From positions 1-64,000 of the forward strand of contig CALSMU010000019.1 of the NCBI GenBank assembly GCA_943787535.1: DNA of 64,000 bases, in the 5' to 3' direction. Made by a program: the position numbers and the translations under genes. Numbering within the stretch: the first letter of the stretch is position 1; each line of letters starts with the position of its first letter. This document shows positions 44,048 to 54,085 of this stretch, piece after piece. The stretch comes from an uncultured Flavobacteriales bacterium (GTDB taxonomy: Bacteria; Bacteroidota; Bacteroidia; Flavobacteriales_D; Parvicellaceae). A model generated the notes under the pieces. That model made no database searches and was not told the DNA's origin. It saw only the letters and a list, made by a program, of their open reading frames with translations.

Positions 44048-44073
44048 ATGAAACTAAAGTTCAAAGGTTAATT

Positions 44074-45660
44074 TTATGCCTCCACACTATATTTAGCAGA
44101 TAAATCAGCTGCTACTTTTTCAATAGTTAAGGTTGCGTTATCAGAAAGTTTTCCTGCTTTTAATTCTGCCAATTCAGCCGCATGACTATTTCTCATATAA
44201 CTAAGGAATTCTTCTTCAAATTCTCTTACTTTGTTTACAGGAACGCTATTCATTAGGCCTTTAGTTCCACAATAGATAATCGCAACTTGTTCCTCTACAG
44301 GAACAGGAGCTCCTTCTCCTTGCTTAAGCATTTCAACGTTTCTAGCTCCTTTCGCAAGCACCGCCATTGTAGCAGCATCTAAATCCGATCCGAATTTAGC
44401 AAATGCTTCAAGCTCTCTATATTGTGCCTGATCTAATTTTAATGTTCCAGCAATTTTCTTCATTGACTTAATCTGCGCGTTTCCACCTACACGCGATACA
44501 GAGATACCTACGTTAATTGCTGGACGAACTCCAGAATTAAATAAGTTAGCCTCTAAGAAGATCTGTCCGTCTGTAATAGAAATTACATTGGTGGGAATAT
44601 AGGCAGAAACATCACCTGCTTGCGTCTCGATAATTGGAAGTGCCGTTAGGGAACCGCCACCTTTAACCAAGTGTTTAATGGATTCCGGCAAATCATTCAT
44701 TTGTGCAGCAATGGTATCCGAAGAGTTTACTTTTGCAGCTCTTTCTAATAACCTTGAGTGTAGGTAAAACACATCGCCAGGATATGCTTCACGTCCTGGT
44801 GGTCTTCTAAGCAACAATGAAACCTCACGGTAAGCAACAGCTTGTTTTGATAAATCATCATAAACAATCAGTGCTGGCTCACCTGTATCTCTAAAAAACT
44901 CTCCAATTGCTGCACCTGTAAAGGGAGCGTAAAATTGCATCGGCGCAGGGTCGGATGCATTCGCAGCAACAACAACCGTGTAAGCCATCGCCCCAGCAGC
45001 CTCTAATTTATTTACTATTCCTGCAACAGTAGATCCTTTTTGGCCAATCGCGACATAAATACAAAAAACAGGCTCTCCTCTATCGTAAAATTCTTTTTGA
45101 TTAATAATTGTATCAATACAAACTGTAGTTTTTCCAGTCTGCCTATCTCCAATTACCAACTCCCTTTGACCTCTTCCTACAGGAATCATAGAATCGATAG
45201 CTTTAATTCCTGATTGTAAAGGCTCGGTAACAGGTTGACGATATATAACACCTGGAGCTTTACGTTCGATAGGCATTTCGTATAAGTCACCTTCAATTGG
45301 TCCTTTACCATCAATAGGGCTTCCCAATGTATCAACAACACGACCAAGCATCCCCTTTCCAACCTGAACAGAAGCAATCTTTCCGGTACGTTTAACTGTA
45401 TCTCCTTCTTTAAGGTTAGTTGCTGCACCTAATAATACAGCACCCACATTATCTTCCTCAAGGTTTAAAGCAATTCCTTGCAAACCTCCTTCAAATTCAA
45501 TTAACTCGCCATATTGTACGGCCGAAAGCCCATAAATACGTGCAATACCATCACCGACTTGAAGTATGGTACCTACTTCTTCCAATTCCGCCTCAGTTTT
45601 AAAGCTTGAAAGCTGTTCTCTCAATATTGCTGAAACTTCAGCTGGTTTAATTCCTGCCAT
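44074..45660 (-). CDS. atpA: ATP synthase F1 subunit alpha
   Basis: A 528-aa nucleotide-binding subunit of the F1 hexamer. The P-loop GDRQTGKT is at residues 171-178, preceded by the conserved [14 protein letters not shown]. Further hallmarks are [26 protein letters not shown] fragments (Walker B region, then the phosphate-binding Arg segment) and the [20 protein letters not shown] stretch near 365. It lies 20 bp after atpH. The catalytic beta subunit is not encoded in this window. Confidence 0.98.
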   Translation of the reverse strand: MAGIKPAEVSAILREQLSSFKTEAELEEVGTILQVGDGIARIYGLSAVQYGELIEFEGGLQGIALNLEEDNVGAVLLGAATNLKEGDTVKRTGKIASVQVGKGMLGRVVDTLGSPIDGKGPIEGDLYEMPIERKAPGVIYRQPVTEPLQSGIKAIDSMIPVGRGQRELVIGDRQTGKTTVCIDTIINQKEFYDRGEPVFCIYVAIGQKGSTVAGIVNKLEAAGAMAYTVVVAANASDPAPMQFYAPFTGAAIGEFFRDTGEPALIVYDDLSKQAVAYREVSLLLRRPPGREAYPGDVFYLHSRLLERAAKVNSSDTIAAQMNDLPESIKHLVKGGGSLTALPIIETQAGDVSAYIPTNVISITDGQIFLEANLFNSGVRPAINVGISVSRVGGNAQIKSMKKIAGTLKLDQAQYRELEAFAKFGSDLDAATMAVLAKGARNVEMLKQGEGAPVPVEEQVAIIYCGTKGLMNSVPVNKVREFEEEFLSYMRNSHAAELAELKAGKLSDNATLTIEKVAADLSAKYSVEA

Positions 45661-45680
45661 TTTCTTAAAATTTATCTAAA

Positions 45681-46238
45681 TTAAAAATCTGCTATGTATG
45701 GGTTTTTGCTAAAATTTTGCTTTAGGTCATCTAGCCTTCGGCTAATACTAGCGTCTATTTGTTTATCATCTACTCTAACAATAAAACCTCCAATAATCTC
45801 GGGATTAATTTTCTCAATAACCTCAACACTAGAGCTTTCAACTGTGTTAAGCAGATGAAGTATTTGTTTCTTTTGATCGTCCGCCAACTTGACTGCTGAT
45901 GTAATTTCTGTTACAACGATTTTCTTAATAACCTTATATTGACGGATAAATGCGTTAGCGATATCTCCGATTAAAGCCTCTCTATTCCTTGAAGAAATAA
46001 GCAATAAGAATTGCTTTGTTAGTTCGGAAGCCTTTTTTCCAAAGATTGATGTTAGAATCTCTTGCTTTTTATCTGCTTTAACAACAGGGCTTTTAAGCAA
46101 AACATCTAAATCTTTGCTATGTTCAATCGTTTCAGAAATTAAAACCATATCACTGTATATCGCGTCAAGTTCGTTTTTCTCAATTGACAACACTATTAAA
46201 GATTTAGCGTATCTATTTCCTGCTAGGGATTCTCTCAT
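45681..46238 (-). CDS. atpH: ATP synthase F1 subunit delta
   Basis: A 185-aa peripheral-stalk subunit joining F1 to subunit b. The N-terminal helical domain (AGNRYAKSLIVLSIEKNELD, DLDVLLKSPVVKADKKQEIL) and the C-terminal segment INPEIIGGFIVRVDDKQIDA, SISRRLDDLKQNF are characteristic of the OSCP/delta family. It begins one base before the stop of the upstream atpF, so the two are tightly coupled. Confidence 0.96.
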   Translation of the reverse strand: MRESLAGNRYAKSLIVLSIEKNELDAIYSDMVLISETIEHSKDLDVLLKSPVVKADKKQEILTSIFGKKASELTKQFLLLISSRNREALIGDIANAFIRQYKVIKKIVVTEITSAVKLADDQKKQILHLLNTVESSSVEVIEKINPEIIGGFIVRVDDKQIDASISRRLDDLKQNFSKNPYIADF

Positions 46239-46239
46239 T

Positions 46240-46734
46240 TTAGTTAAGGTTTATTTCTTTAACTAACCCATCTACCAAAGTCTTTTGTTTTTCGTCAGTT
46301 GAAAGTTTTTCTTTAACGATTTTTTCTGCAATTTCAATTGACAATGTAGCAACTTGGTTTTTAATTTCAGTAACCGCAGCCATTTTCTCGTTTGTTATCA
46401 CTTCTCTTGCAGACTCTATAATTCTTTCACCTTCTTCTTTAGCTGTGTTCTTTGCTTCGGAAACAATTTTGTCTTTCATTTCACGTGCTTCTTTTAGCAA
46501 AGCATCTCTTTCAACTAAAGCCTCTTTCCTTAGGTCTTCGTTCTGTGACTTTAACGCTGCCATTTCTTCTCTAGCTTTTTCAGATGCCTCTAAAGCAGTT
46601 TCAATTTTGGTTTCCCGCTCTTTTACAGACTTTAAAATGGGTTTCCACGCGAATTTTGCAAGAAGAAATAATAATATAATAAAGACTAAAGATGTCCAAA
46701 AAATTAACCCAATGCTAGGTATGACTAAATCCAT
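46240..46734 (-). CDS. atpF: ATP synthase F0 subunit b
   Basis: A 164-aa stator subunit with one N-terminal membrane helix (residues 6-27, SIGLIFWTSLVFIILLFLLA), the WKPI motif and a long charged helix (KSVKERETKIETALEASEKA, ALKSQNEDLRKEALVERDAL) that forms the dimeric peripheral stalk. Size and order between atpE and atpH fit a standard bacterial b subunit. Confidence 0.96.
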   Translation of the reverse strand: MDLVIPSIGLIFWTSLVFIILLFLLAKFAWKPILKSVKERETKIETALEASEKAREEMAALKSQNEDLRKEALVERDALLKEAREMKDKIVSEAKNTAKEEGERIIESAREVITNEKMAAVTEIKNQVATLSIEIAEKIVKEKLSTDEKQKTLVDGLVKEINLN

Positions 46735-46809
46735 GTTTTATTTTTTATAATAAACTAAAATAATAATAGGAGAAAAACAGGCAATCCCTGAATTTCTCCT
46801 AAAGTTGTT

Positions 46810-47043
<234 letters not shown>

Positions 47044-47065
47044 TTATTGTTTATTTATTTGCTAA

Positions 47066-48163
47066 TTAATGCGCTTCTTCTACCGCTGTTCCAATGAACA
47101 AAGCAGAAAGCATGGTAAAAATATATGCCTGTAAAAAGGCTACTAGTAATTCTAAAGTTGAGATAAATAAAGCCATTGGAACTGATAATCCAGACCACGC
47201 AAGGCTTTCTTTTACAAAAATAATTGAGATCAAGGATATTACAATAATGTGCCCTGCAGTCATGTTTGCAAATAAACGAATTAACAATGCAGCGGGCTTA
47301 ATAAAAATTCCAGCGATTTCAATAGGCACTAAAATTGGATACAAAGCTAATGGAACACCTGGAGGCATAAATATATGTTTCCAGAATGGCTTCTTAGAGA
47401 AGATTAATTGAATGACTAGAGTAAACATTGCTAATGTTACCGTAACTGAAATGTTTCCAGTTAAGTTGGGGCTTCCAATCCAAGGGATAAGACCTAATAA
47501 GTTTCCTATAAGAATAAAGAAAAAGACCGTCAATAGGTAAGGCATAAATCTATCTTTTTTAGCCCCAATATTTGGCTCAGCGATGTCATCCCTTACAAAT
47601 AACACTAATGGCTCCATCCACGAAACAATTCCCTTAGGAGCAACGGCTCCATTCTTTTTGTAAAACCTTGCAACTTTAAAAAACACAAAGAATAATAAGA
47701 AAGCTACCAGAAACATCGTGAAAACCACTTTTGTAATGGAAAAGTCCAAAGGCTGAATAGCATTAACAACATCTTTACCTTCTAATTTTATATGGGACTC
47801 TCCAGGGTTTAATTGGTATATTTTTTCGTGGTACTTAACAAAGTTTAATCCCTTTTTTTCTACTTTGTGGTGCCCTTCATTGTCGTGGTGAAATGAAGAA
47901 GATAAAAAAGTAACAAGCCCTTTTTCGGTCCAAAGAATAACAGGGAGCGGCAAGGTAATAGAAGAAGCACCTTCCCCCGCAATGTGAACCTCATGTGCGT
48001 CTAATACGTGATCAAAAGCAAAAGCAACTGGGTCAAACTCTGATTTTACTGTTTCTTCAGGGGTTGTGTGATTATCCACATGGTCCTGAGCTTTCAGGCC
48101 TATGTTAAACAGGAAGAACATTCCTAATAACACCGCCATTTTAATTGTAGTTTTTTGATGCAT
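47066..48163 (-). CDS. atpB: ATP synthase F0 subunit a, with long N-terminal extension
   Basis: From ATG 48161-48163 this encodes 365 aa (a TTG two codons upstream is not needed). The first 25 residues are a signal peptide (MAVLLGMFFLFNIGLKAQ), then about 110 extracytoplasmic residues rich in His and acidic residues (DHVDNHTTPEETVK, SSFHHDNEGHHKVEKKG). The a-subunit core follows, with YLLTVFFFILIGNLLGLIPW and the proton-channel Arg in LIRLFANMTAGHIIVISLIS. Long exported N-termini are, as I recall, common in Bacteroidota AtpB. It heads the atp operon, behind a promoter at 48203-48232; I see no atpI or atpZ upstream. Confidence 0.96.
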   Translation of the reverse strand: MHQKTTIKMAVLLGMFFLFNIGLKAQDHVDNHTTPEETVKSEFDPVAFAFDHVLDAHEVHIAGEGASSITLPLPVILWTEKGLVTFLSSSFHHDNEGHHKVEKKGLNFVKYHEKIYQLNPGESHIKLEGKDVVNAIQPLDFSITKVVFTMFLVAFLLFFVFFKVARFYKKNGAVAPKGIVSWMEPLVLFVRDDIAEPNIGAKKDRFMPYLLTVFFFILIGNLLGLIPWIGSPNLTGNISVTVTLAMFTLVIQLIFSKKPFWKHIFMPPGVPLALYPILVPIEIAGIFIKPAALLIRLFANMTAGHIIVISLISIIFVKESLAWSGLSVPMALFISTLELLVAFLQAYIFTMLSALFIGTAVEEAH

Positions 48164-48202
48164 TTCCAATCTAAAATCAGTCTAAGGTTACAAAAATCGG
48201 TG

Positions 48203-48232
48203 CAAAGATAGTGTTTGTTTTTAACTACACAA
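48203..48232 (-). promoter_or_regulatory. Bacteroidota-type promoter of the atp operon
   Basis: On the minus strand GTTG (its TTG at 48232-48230), 19 bases, then TATCTTTG (48210-48203) matches the -33 and -7 consensus. The -7 box is 39 bases upstream of the atpB start. Confidence 0.65.
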
Positions 48233-48401
48233 CCATTCTTTCTTTTTTATGGGGATAAATAACAAAAATCAGTATCGTGTCTAAATTGAGCCAATTATGG
48301 CGCTGGTTTAAACGCGTCTGCAACAGCCTTTTTTTAAAGGTATAACATCCATCCAATTCTTGACTCTAAAAATTTACTACTTTTGAGGTCTATTGAAAAA
48401 C

Positions 48402-51140
48402 ATGCAAGAGAATATAGCGAAACCAAACACACTAAAGGGTGAAGATCCAAAAGTTGCTAAAAGACAACTAAAGAAGTGGTCTCAATGGACAATTATTAGC
48501 TTGTTGTGGATAATCATATTAGGGCCGTTAGCAGGGATTTATATTATGTTAAATATTTCCGATGATGGTACTCTTCCGGGGTTCGAGGAGCTAGAAAACC
48601 CTCAAAGCAATCTTGCTTCAAGGGTTTACTCAGCTGATGGTGTTGAATTAGGGAAGTACTACAAAGAGAATAGAACCAACACGAAATACAACGACCTTTC
48701 TCATTGGTTAATGGAAGCTCTAGTAGCAACAGAAGATGCGAGATACTATCAACACTCTGGAATTGATGTGCGCGCGCTAGGAAGAGTTGTAAAAGGTGTT
48801 GCTACTGGTCAAAAAAGCCAAGGAGGCGGAAGTACCATCTCTCAGCAGCTTTCTAAACTCTTATTTCCACGAAAACAAATGACTAATAAATGGGAGCTTA
48901 TAAAGAGAAAGTTCAAAGAATGGCTAATCGCAACACGACTTGAGAAAAATTATACTAAAGAGGAGATTATCACTATGTACTTTAATAAGTTTGATTTCCT
49001 TAACAATGCAGTTGGCATAAATTCGGCTTCACAAGTTTATTTTGGCAAAACACCCAGCGAACTAGAGCTTCATGAAGCAGCGATGCTTGTGGGGATGGCC
49101 AAAAACCCTTCTTTATTTAACCCACTAAGAAGGGAGAAGAAGGTAATAAAACGACGAGAAGTTGTTTTAAACCAAATGTTAAAAGCTAAATACATCTCAC
49201 AGGCACAGTATGATTCTGTAAGAGTTTTGCCGTTGGGGTTAAACTATACACGAGTCGATCATAAAAGCGGTTTAGCGCCTTATTTTAGAGAAACATTAAG
49301 AGGAGATGTTTCTAAAATTCTCAGAAAAACAGTTCATTATAAAACCATATATAGGTTTGGACGTGTTGATGAAGGTGGAGAGGCTTTGTTTAATCAAATT
49401 TGGACTGCATTGGATACAAAAAAGCTGTTTGATCATAAAAAAGCCTTAAAAGAGAGTCTCTATCAAACGATTACCGTAAAAAATGAAGAAGGGGAATATT
49501 TTGTTATGCGAATATTAAATGTAGATGGCGATGCCCAATGTGAGCTGAGAAAATATAAGTACCATAAGGAAAAAGGGGAACCTTACGATATTTATGTAGA
49601 CGGTCTAAAAATTCACTCTACTCTTGATTCAAGAATGCAATCTTATGCAGAGTGGGCGGTTCAAGAACATTTGAAATATGATTTGCAAGAAGATTTTTTT
49701 ACGAACAGCGAAAAATGGAAACGACCGCCTTTTTCGAATGATTTAACAGAGACTCAAATTGACACTTTAATGGAACGAGCAAAGCGTCGTTCACAACTAT
49801 ATAAAGTATATGTTGGAAAAATATGTGGATATTGCGAACGTCCGGATAAATATGTATCGAAGGAAGGCGATAAATTTGTTTGTAGCTATTGTCATCATGA
49901 AACTGAGGTGAAAAGCAAAAAGGATTTAGCGGAAATGTTTTTAATCAAGCGTAAAATGAAAGTTTTTGATTGGCAGGCCGAAAATTATGAAAAAGACACT
50001 ATTATGACTGTAATGGACTCCATACGTTACTATAAAAGCCTTTTGCGTGCGAGTATGGTTTCTATTGAGCCGCAAACAGGACAAATTAAAGCATGGGTTG
50101 GCGGACCTTATTTTAATCACTTTAAGTATGATATGGTTAAAAAAGGTAAACGTCAGGTTGGATCAACATTCAAGCCGTTTATTTATGGAACCGCTTTAGA
50201 GCTGGGCTTAATAGAGCCTTGTGATGAGTCTTTTTTTGATATAAAGTACTGTGTTGATATTCCTTATAATAAGTATAGAGAAAAACAATGGTGTCCAAGT
50301 AATTCTGGCGCTGGGTTTACCAATGAAATGATGCCTATACCTTATGCTTTGGCAAATTCAATGAACAACATTACAGCAGGAATAGTTAAAAAAGGAAAAC
50401 AAGGGTTGTTGGATGAAACGTTTGACCGTGTTTCACAAATGGGAATGGACACCTCAAGGTTTATTCCTGTTCCCTCGATGGCGCTCGGGGTTTTTGACTT
50501 GTCTGTGTACGACATGGTTGGCGCTTTAACATCTTTTGTAAATAATGGAGTGTACATAAAACCAACTTATATTGTTAAAATAGAGGATAGGAACGGTAAT
50601 GTTATTTACGAACCAGAGATCTATTCTAAGGAAATATGGAAGGAGGAAACAGCATATAGCATTCTTCAAATGATGAAGCTTGTAACTACGGGGGTAAGTC
50701 ATCCAACACTAAAAAACAAAAAAACAGGTAGACCCTTAGTTGGGGGAACAGCTATTCGTATGCGAGGTAAAGAAACGAAAAAAAGACCCTATGCAGGAAT
50801 AAGCAGAGAAATTCCTGTAGCCGGAAAAACGGGAACTACTCAAAACCAATCTGATGGCTGGTTTATGGGGCTTACACCTGATCTGGTAACAGGGGTTTGG
50901 GTAGGTGCTGAAGATAGAGCGGTCCGATTTAGGAGTTTGCAGCTTGGAATGGGAACAAACATGGCGCTTCCGATGTGGTGCTATTATATGAAAAAAGTTT
51001 ATGCAGACCCCACATTAAATATATCTCAATCTGACTTTACTCCCCCCTCTTCCATCATTGGAGACCCTCTTGATTGTAATCAAGATAAAGAATTTGATCC
51101 AAAAATGGACACCTGGGACGAAAAGAATCAAGAGTGGTAG
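48402..51140 (+). CDS. Penicillin-binding protein 1A (bifunctional) with four-Cys insert
   Basis: A 912-aa bifunctional peptidoglycan synthase. I use ATG 48402; an upstream TTG is unneeded. After an N-terminal anchor (TIISLLWIIILGPLAGIYIM) comes the GT51 glycosyltransferase with catalytic Glu111 in ATEDARYYQHSGID and GGSTISQQLSK. The transpeptidase has Ser588 in GSTFKPFIYG, the second motif NSMN and Lys809 in GKTGTTQN. Between the two, residues 475-499 hold CGYC, 15 residues, CSYCHH: a zinc-ribbon-like Cys pattern that is odd in a periplasmic domain and could instead form disulfides. TACTTTTG at 48378-48385 resembles a -7 box. It is divergent from the atp operon. Confidence 0.95.
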   Translation: MQENIAKPNTLKGEDPKVAKRQLKKWSQWTIISLLWIIILGPLAGIYIMLNISDDGTLPGFEELENPQSNLASRVYSADGVELGKYYKENRTNTKYNDLSHWLMEALVATEDARYYQHSGIDVRALGRVVKGVATGQKSQGGGSTISQQLSKLLFPRKQMTNKWELIKRKFKEWLIATRLEKNYTKEEIITMYFNKFDFLNNAVGINSASQVYFGKTPSELELHEAAMLVGMAKNPSLFNPLRREKKVIKRREVVLNQMLKAKYISQAQYDSVRVLPLGLNYTRVDHKSGLAPYFRETLRGDVSKILRKTVHYKTIYRFGRVDEGGEALFNQIWTALDTKKLFDHKKALKESLYQTITVKNEEGEYFVMRILNVDGDAQCELRKYKYHKEKGEPYDIYVDGLKIHSTLDSRMQSYAEWAVQEHLKYDLQEDFFTNSEKWKRPPFSNDLTETQIDTLMERAKRRSQLYKVYVGKICGYCERPDKYVSKEGDKFVCSYCHHETEVKSKKDLAEMFLIKRKMKVFDWQAENYEKDTIMTVMDSIRYYKSLLRASMVSIEPQTGQIKAWVGGPYFNHFKYDMVKKGKRQVGSTFKPFIYGTALELGLIEPCDESFFDIKYCVDIPYNKYREKQWCPSNSGAGFTNEMMPIPYALANSMNNITAGIVKKGKQGLLDETFDRVSQMGMDTSRFIPVPSMALGVFDLSVYDMVGALTSFVNNGVYIKPTYIVKIEDRNGNVIYEPEIYSKEIWKEETAYSILQMMKLVTTGVSHPTLKNKKTGRPLVGGTAIRMRGKETKKRPYAGISREIPVAGKTGTTQNQSDGWFMGLTPDLVTGVWVGAEDRAVRFRSLQLGMGTNMALPMWCYYMKKVYADPTLNISQSDFTPPSSIIGDPLDCNQDKEFDPKMDTWDEKNQEW

Positions 51141-51161
51141 ATTAAGTAAAACATATTATAT

Positions 51162-51860
51162 ATGAATAAAGTAGTTGATAACGTTGAAAAAGCTTGTGCT
51201 GGTATAGAAAACGGCATGACAATTATGCTTGGAGGTTTTGGTCTGTGCGGTATTCCGGAAAACAGCATCTCTCAATTAGTTAAGCTTGGCACTAAAGAGT
51301 TAACATGTATCTCTAACAATGCAGGTGTTGATGATTTTGGATTGGGACTCTTGCTTCAAAACCGGCAAATTAAAAAAATGATATCTTCCTATGTAGGAGA
51401 AAATGACGAGTTTGAAAGGCAAATGCTTAGCGGTGAATTAGAGGTCGATTTAATTCCTCAAGGAAGTCTTGCTGAGCGATGCAGAGCTGGAGGAGCGGGA
51501 ATCCCAGCATTTTTCACCCCCGCTGGCTATGGCACTGAGGTTGCAGAAGGTAAAGAAGTAAGGGTGTTTAATGGAAAGCCCCACATATTAGAATCAGCTT
51601 TAACAGCAGATTACGCTATTGTAAAAGCCTGGAAAGGTGATACGGCTGGAAATCTCATTTTTAAAGGAACTGCTCGTAATTTTAATCCAATGATGGCAAT
51701 GGCAGGAAAAGTTACGATTGCAGAAGTGGAGCATTTGGTTTCTGTCGGAGAATTGGATCCAAATCAAATTCATATTGCAGGCATTTTTGTCCAACATATT
51801 TTTCAAGGAACGGATTACGAAAAAAGAATTGAGCAAAGAACGGTTCGTCAGAAATCTTAA
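51162..51860 (+). CDS. 3-oxoacid CoA-transferase subunit A
   Basis: A 232-aa CoA-transferase family I alpha subunit. Hallmarks are the Gly-rich [37 protein letters not shown], the conserved [40 protein letters not shown] and FRAT-like segment [14 protein letters not shown]. With subunit B 12 bp downstream it would transfer CoA between succinyl-CoA and acetoacetate or a similar acid; the substrate is inferred by family, most like succinyl-CoA:3-ketoacid CoA-transferase (ScoA). Confidence 0.93.
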   Translation: MNKVVDNVEKACAGIENGMTIMLGGFGLCGIPENSISQLVKLGTKELTCISNNAGVDDFGLGLLLQNRQIKKMISSYVGENDEFERQMLSGELEVDLIPQGSLAERCRAGGAGIPAFFTPAGYGTEVAEGKEVRVFNGKPHILESALTADYAIVKAWKGDTAGNLIFKGTARNFNPMMAMAGKVTIAEVEHLVSVGELDPNQIHIAGIFVQHIFQGTDYEKRIEQRTVRQKS

Positions 51861-51872
51861 AATTAGAAAACA

Positions 51873-52532
51873 ATGGCTTTAGATAAAAACCAAATAGCAC
51901 GAAGAATAGCACAGGAACTGCAACATGGTTGGTACGTTAATCTAGGAATAGGAATACCAACTTTGGTTGCTAATTTTATTCCTGAGGGAATCGAGGTTGA
52001 GTTCCAGTCCGAAAACGGAATATTAGGCATGGGGCCCTTTCCATTTGATGGAGAGGAAGATGCTGATTTGATAAATGCTGGAAAGCAAACGATTACCGCG
52101 ATGAATGGTGCTGCTTACTTTGATTCAGCGACAAGCTTCGCAATGATAAGAGGGCAACATGTCCAGTTAACGGTGCTGGGAGCTATGGAAGTTTCTGAAA
52201 ATGGAGATATTGCAAATTGGAAAATCCCTGGTAAAATGGTTAAAGGAATGGGCGGAGCTATGGATTTAGTTGCTAGTGCTGATAATATTATTGTGGCAAT
52301 GATGCACGCTAATAAAAAAGGAGAGAGCAAGCTATTATCAAACTGCTCTCTGCCATTAACCGGTGTTGGGTGTGTAAAAAAAGTGGTGACAAACTTAGCA
52401 GTGATGGAAATAATAGAAGGCGGCGGGTTTAAATTATTAGAGAGAGCTCCAGGAGTTTCTGTTGAGGAAATTAGAGACGCAACGGAAGGAAAGCTAATCA
52501 TTAAAGGAGAAATTCCCGAGATGGTGTTATAA
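51873..52532 (+). CDS. 3-oxoacid CoA-transferase subunit B
   Basis: A 219-aa family I beta subunit carrying the catalytic glutamate, Glu47, in QSENGILGMGPFP, the SENG motif of these enzymes. Other family marks are GWYVNLGIGIPTLVANFIPE, RGQHVQLTVLGAMEVSENGD, IANWKIPGKMVKGMGGAMDL and CSLPLTGVGCVKKVVTNLAV. It partners the subunit at 51162. Together the two indicate ketone-body or branched acid CoA exchange (ScoB-like). Confidence 0.94.
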   Translation: MALDKNQIARRIAQELQHGWYVNLGIGIPTLVANFIPEGIEVEFQSENGILGMGPFPFDGEEDADLINAGKQTITAMNGAAYFDSATSFAMIRGQHVQLTVLGAMEVSENGDIANWKIPGKMVKGMGGAMDLVASADNIIVAMMHANKKGESKLLSNCSLPLTGVGCVKKVVTNLAVMEIIEGGGFKLLERAPGVSVEEIRDATEGKLIIKGEIPEMVL

Positions 52533-52591
52533 TGTTTAGGTAATAAAATAGTTATAGAACAATCAACCCTAAATTTCGATTCTCGTCAAGA

Positions 52592-54034
52592 GTGATTTTG
52601 CAGTTAAAACCATACTTTAATAGTGTTTCAAAACTTACTTTTTTTGTTCTTGTTGCGCTGATGATTTGGACAACATTTAATTTAAAAAAATGGAAGCATG
52701 CCGAAACAGAAGCTAAAATAATTACATGGGATGTTACTTCGTATTATGGATATCTACCAGCAGCCTTTATTCATTATGATCTTTCTCTTGGTTTTGTTGA
52801 CACAGACAGCGTTGACTATGCTGCAAAACATCAGTTTTGGCCAGAGCGCTTAAACAGTGAATTAGAAAGTGATCCAAAAGGAGAAATTAAGGTTATAAAA
52901 ACAACCATGGGGCTGTCTTTTATGTATGCACCTTTCTTTTTTATGGCCCATGGGTTTGCCCACCTTTCGAAATATGAGCCAAATGGATTCTCTCAGCCCT
53001 ACGAATTTTTCCTTGTTGTTTCGTGTCTCTTTTACCTATTTATTGGCTTGTATTATCTTCGGAAATTATTACTTTTCACTTTTTCCGAATGGGTTACCAG
53101 CTTGACTATGGTAACGATATTAGCAGGAACCAATTTGTATTATTATGCAAGCGCAGAACCCGCAATGTCCCATGCGTTTTCTTTTTCTTTAATAACTTGC
53201 TTTATTTATCAGAGTGTGTTGTGGTTATCGGAAAAAAAAATTAAAAGAGCGATTTATCTTGGTTTGCTGGGGGGTCTTATAGTTTTAATTCGGCCTGTTA
53301 ATGTTCTTATATTCTTATTTCCTTTATTATATAATGTAACTACTGCAAAACAATTTATAGAGCGTATTAATTATTTCACATGCAAATGGAAACAGATAAT
53401 TACTATTGCATTTCTTGGCTTTTTTGTGCTGCTGCCACAATTTATTTATTGGAAATTGATTACAGGAAGTTGGCTTTTTAACTCTTACGTTGGCGAACGG
53501 TTTTATTTCAACAACCAACACATTATAGAGGGACTTTTTAGCTACAGAAAAGGTTGGTTGACGTATACGCCGATTATGATCTTTGCGTGTATTGGCTTAT
53601 TGTTTTTATTCAAAAAAGAACGGAAATATTTTCTATCTATTTCAGTTTTTTTATGTATCAATATCTTCGTGCTATATAGCTGGTGGTCCTGGTGGTATGG
53701 AGGAGGTTTTGGAAGTAGGCCGATGATTGACTGTTATGGTTTGCTTGCAATCCCAATGGCCAGTTTTTATTCAGTTACTCTAAGAAAGATGTTGGTTTTA
53801 ATACCTATATTTTCAATTGGAATTGCACTCATCACGTTAAATCAGATACAAACATTTCAGCATAGGCGAGGTATAATTCACTGGGATTCTATGACAAAAA
53901 AGGCATATTGGAATGTTTTTTTAAAAATGAATATGCGCGCAGATGACTGGGATCGTCAGGAAAGATATCTAAAACCTCCTGATCAGATTAAAGCTAGAGC
54001 CGGAGAAGACGAATACGATTTTAACCCTTTTTAA
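52592..54034 (+). CDS. Polytopic membrane protein, GT-C glycosyltransferase-like
   Basis: A 480-aa protein with about ten membrane helices (for example LTFFVLVALMIWTTFNLKKW, FFLVVSCLFYLFIGLYYLRK, YFLSISVFLCINIFVLYSWW). The first periplasmic loop has acidic residues in ITWDVTSYYGYLPAAFIHYD, where GT-C enzymes keep a catalytic Asp. The start is GTG 52592, with TTG 52598 possible; neither is strongly supported. It lies 51 bp before a GT2 gene of dolichyl-phosphate-mannose-synthase type, which would supply a lipid-linked sugar for a GT-C enzyme. This pairing supports the assignment, but I do not recognise the family exactly. Confidence 0.65.
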   Translation: MILQLKPYFNSVSKLTFFVLVALMIWTTFNLKKWKHAETEAKIITWDVTSYYGYLPAAFIHYDLSLGFVDTDSVDYAAKHQFWPERLNSELESDPKGEIKVIKTTMGLSFMYAPFFFMAHGFAHLSKYEPNGFSQPYEFFLVVSCLFYLFIGLYYLRKLLLFTFSEWVTSLTMVTILAGTNLYYYASAEPAMSHAFSFSLITCFIYQSVLWLSEKKIKRAIYLGLLGGLIVLIRPVNVLIFLFPLLYNVTTAKQFIERINYFTCKWKQIITIAFLGFFVLLPQFIYWKLITGSWLFNSYVGERFYFNNQHIIEGLFSYRKGWLTYTPIMIFACIGLLFLFKKERKYFLSISVFLCINIFVLYSWWSWWYGGGFGSRPMIDCYGLLAIPMASFYSVTLRKMLVLIPIFSIGIALITLNQIQTFQHRRGIIHWDSMTKKAYWNVFLKMNMRADDWDRQERYLKPPDQIKARAGEDEYDFNPF

Positions 54035-54085
54035 GTGATTAAAATGGATGACTGAGAAATCTTGTTATCTTTGGCAGCGTAAAGA

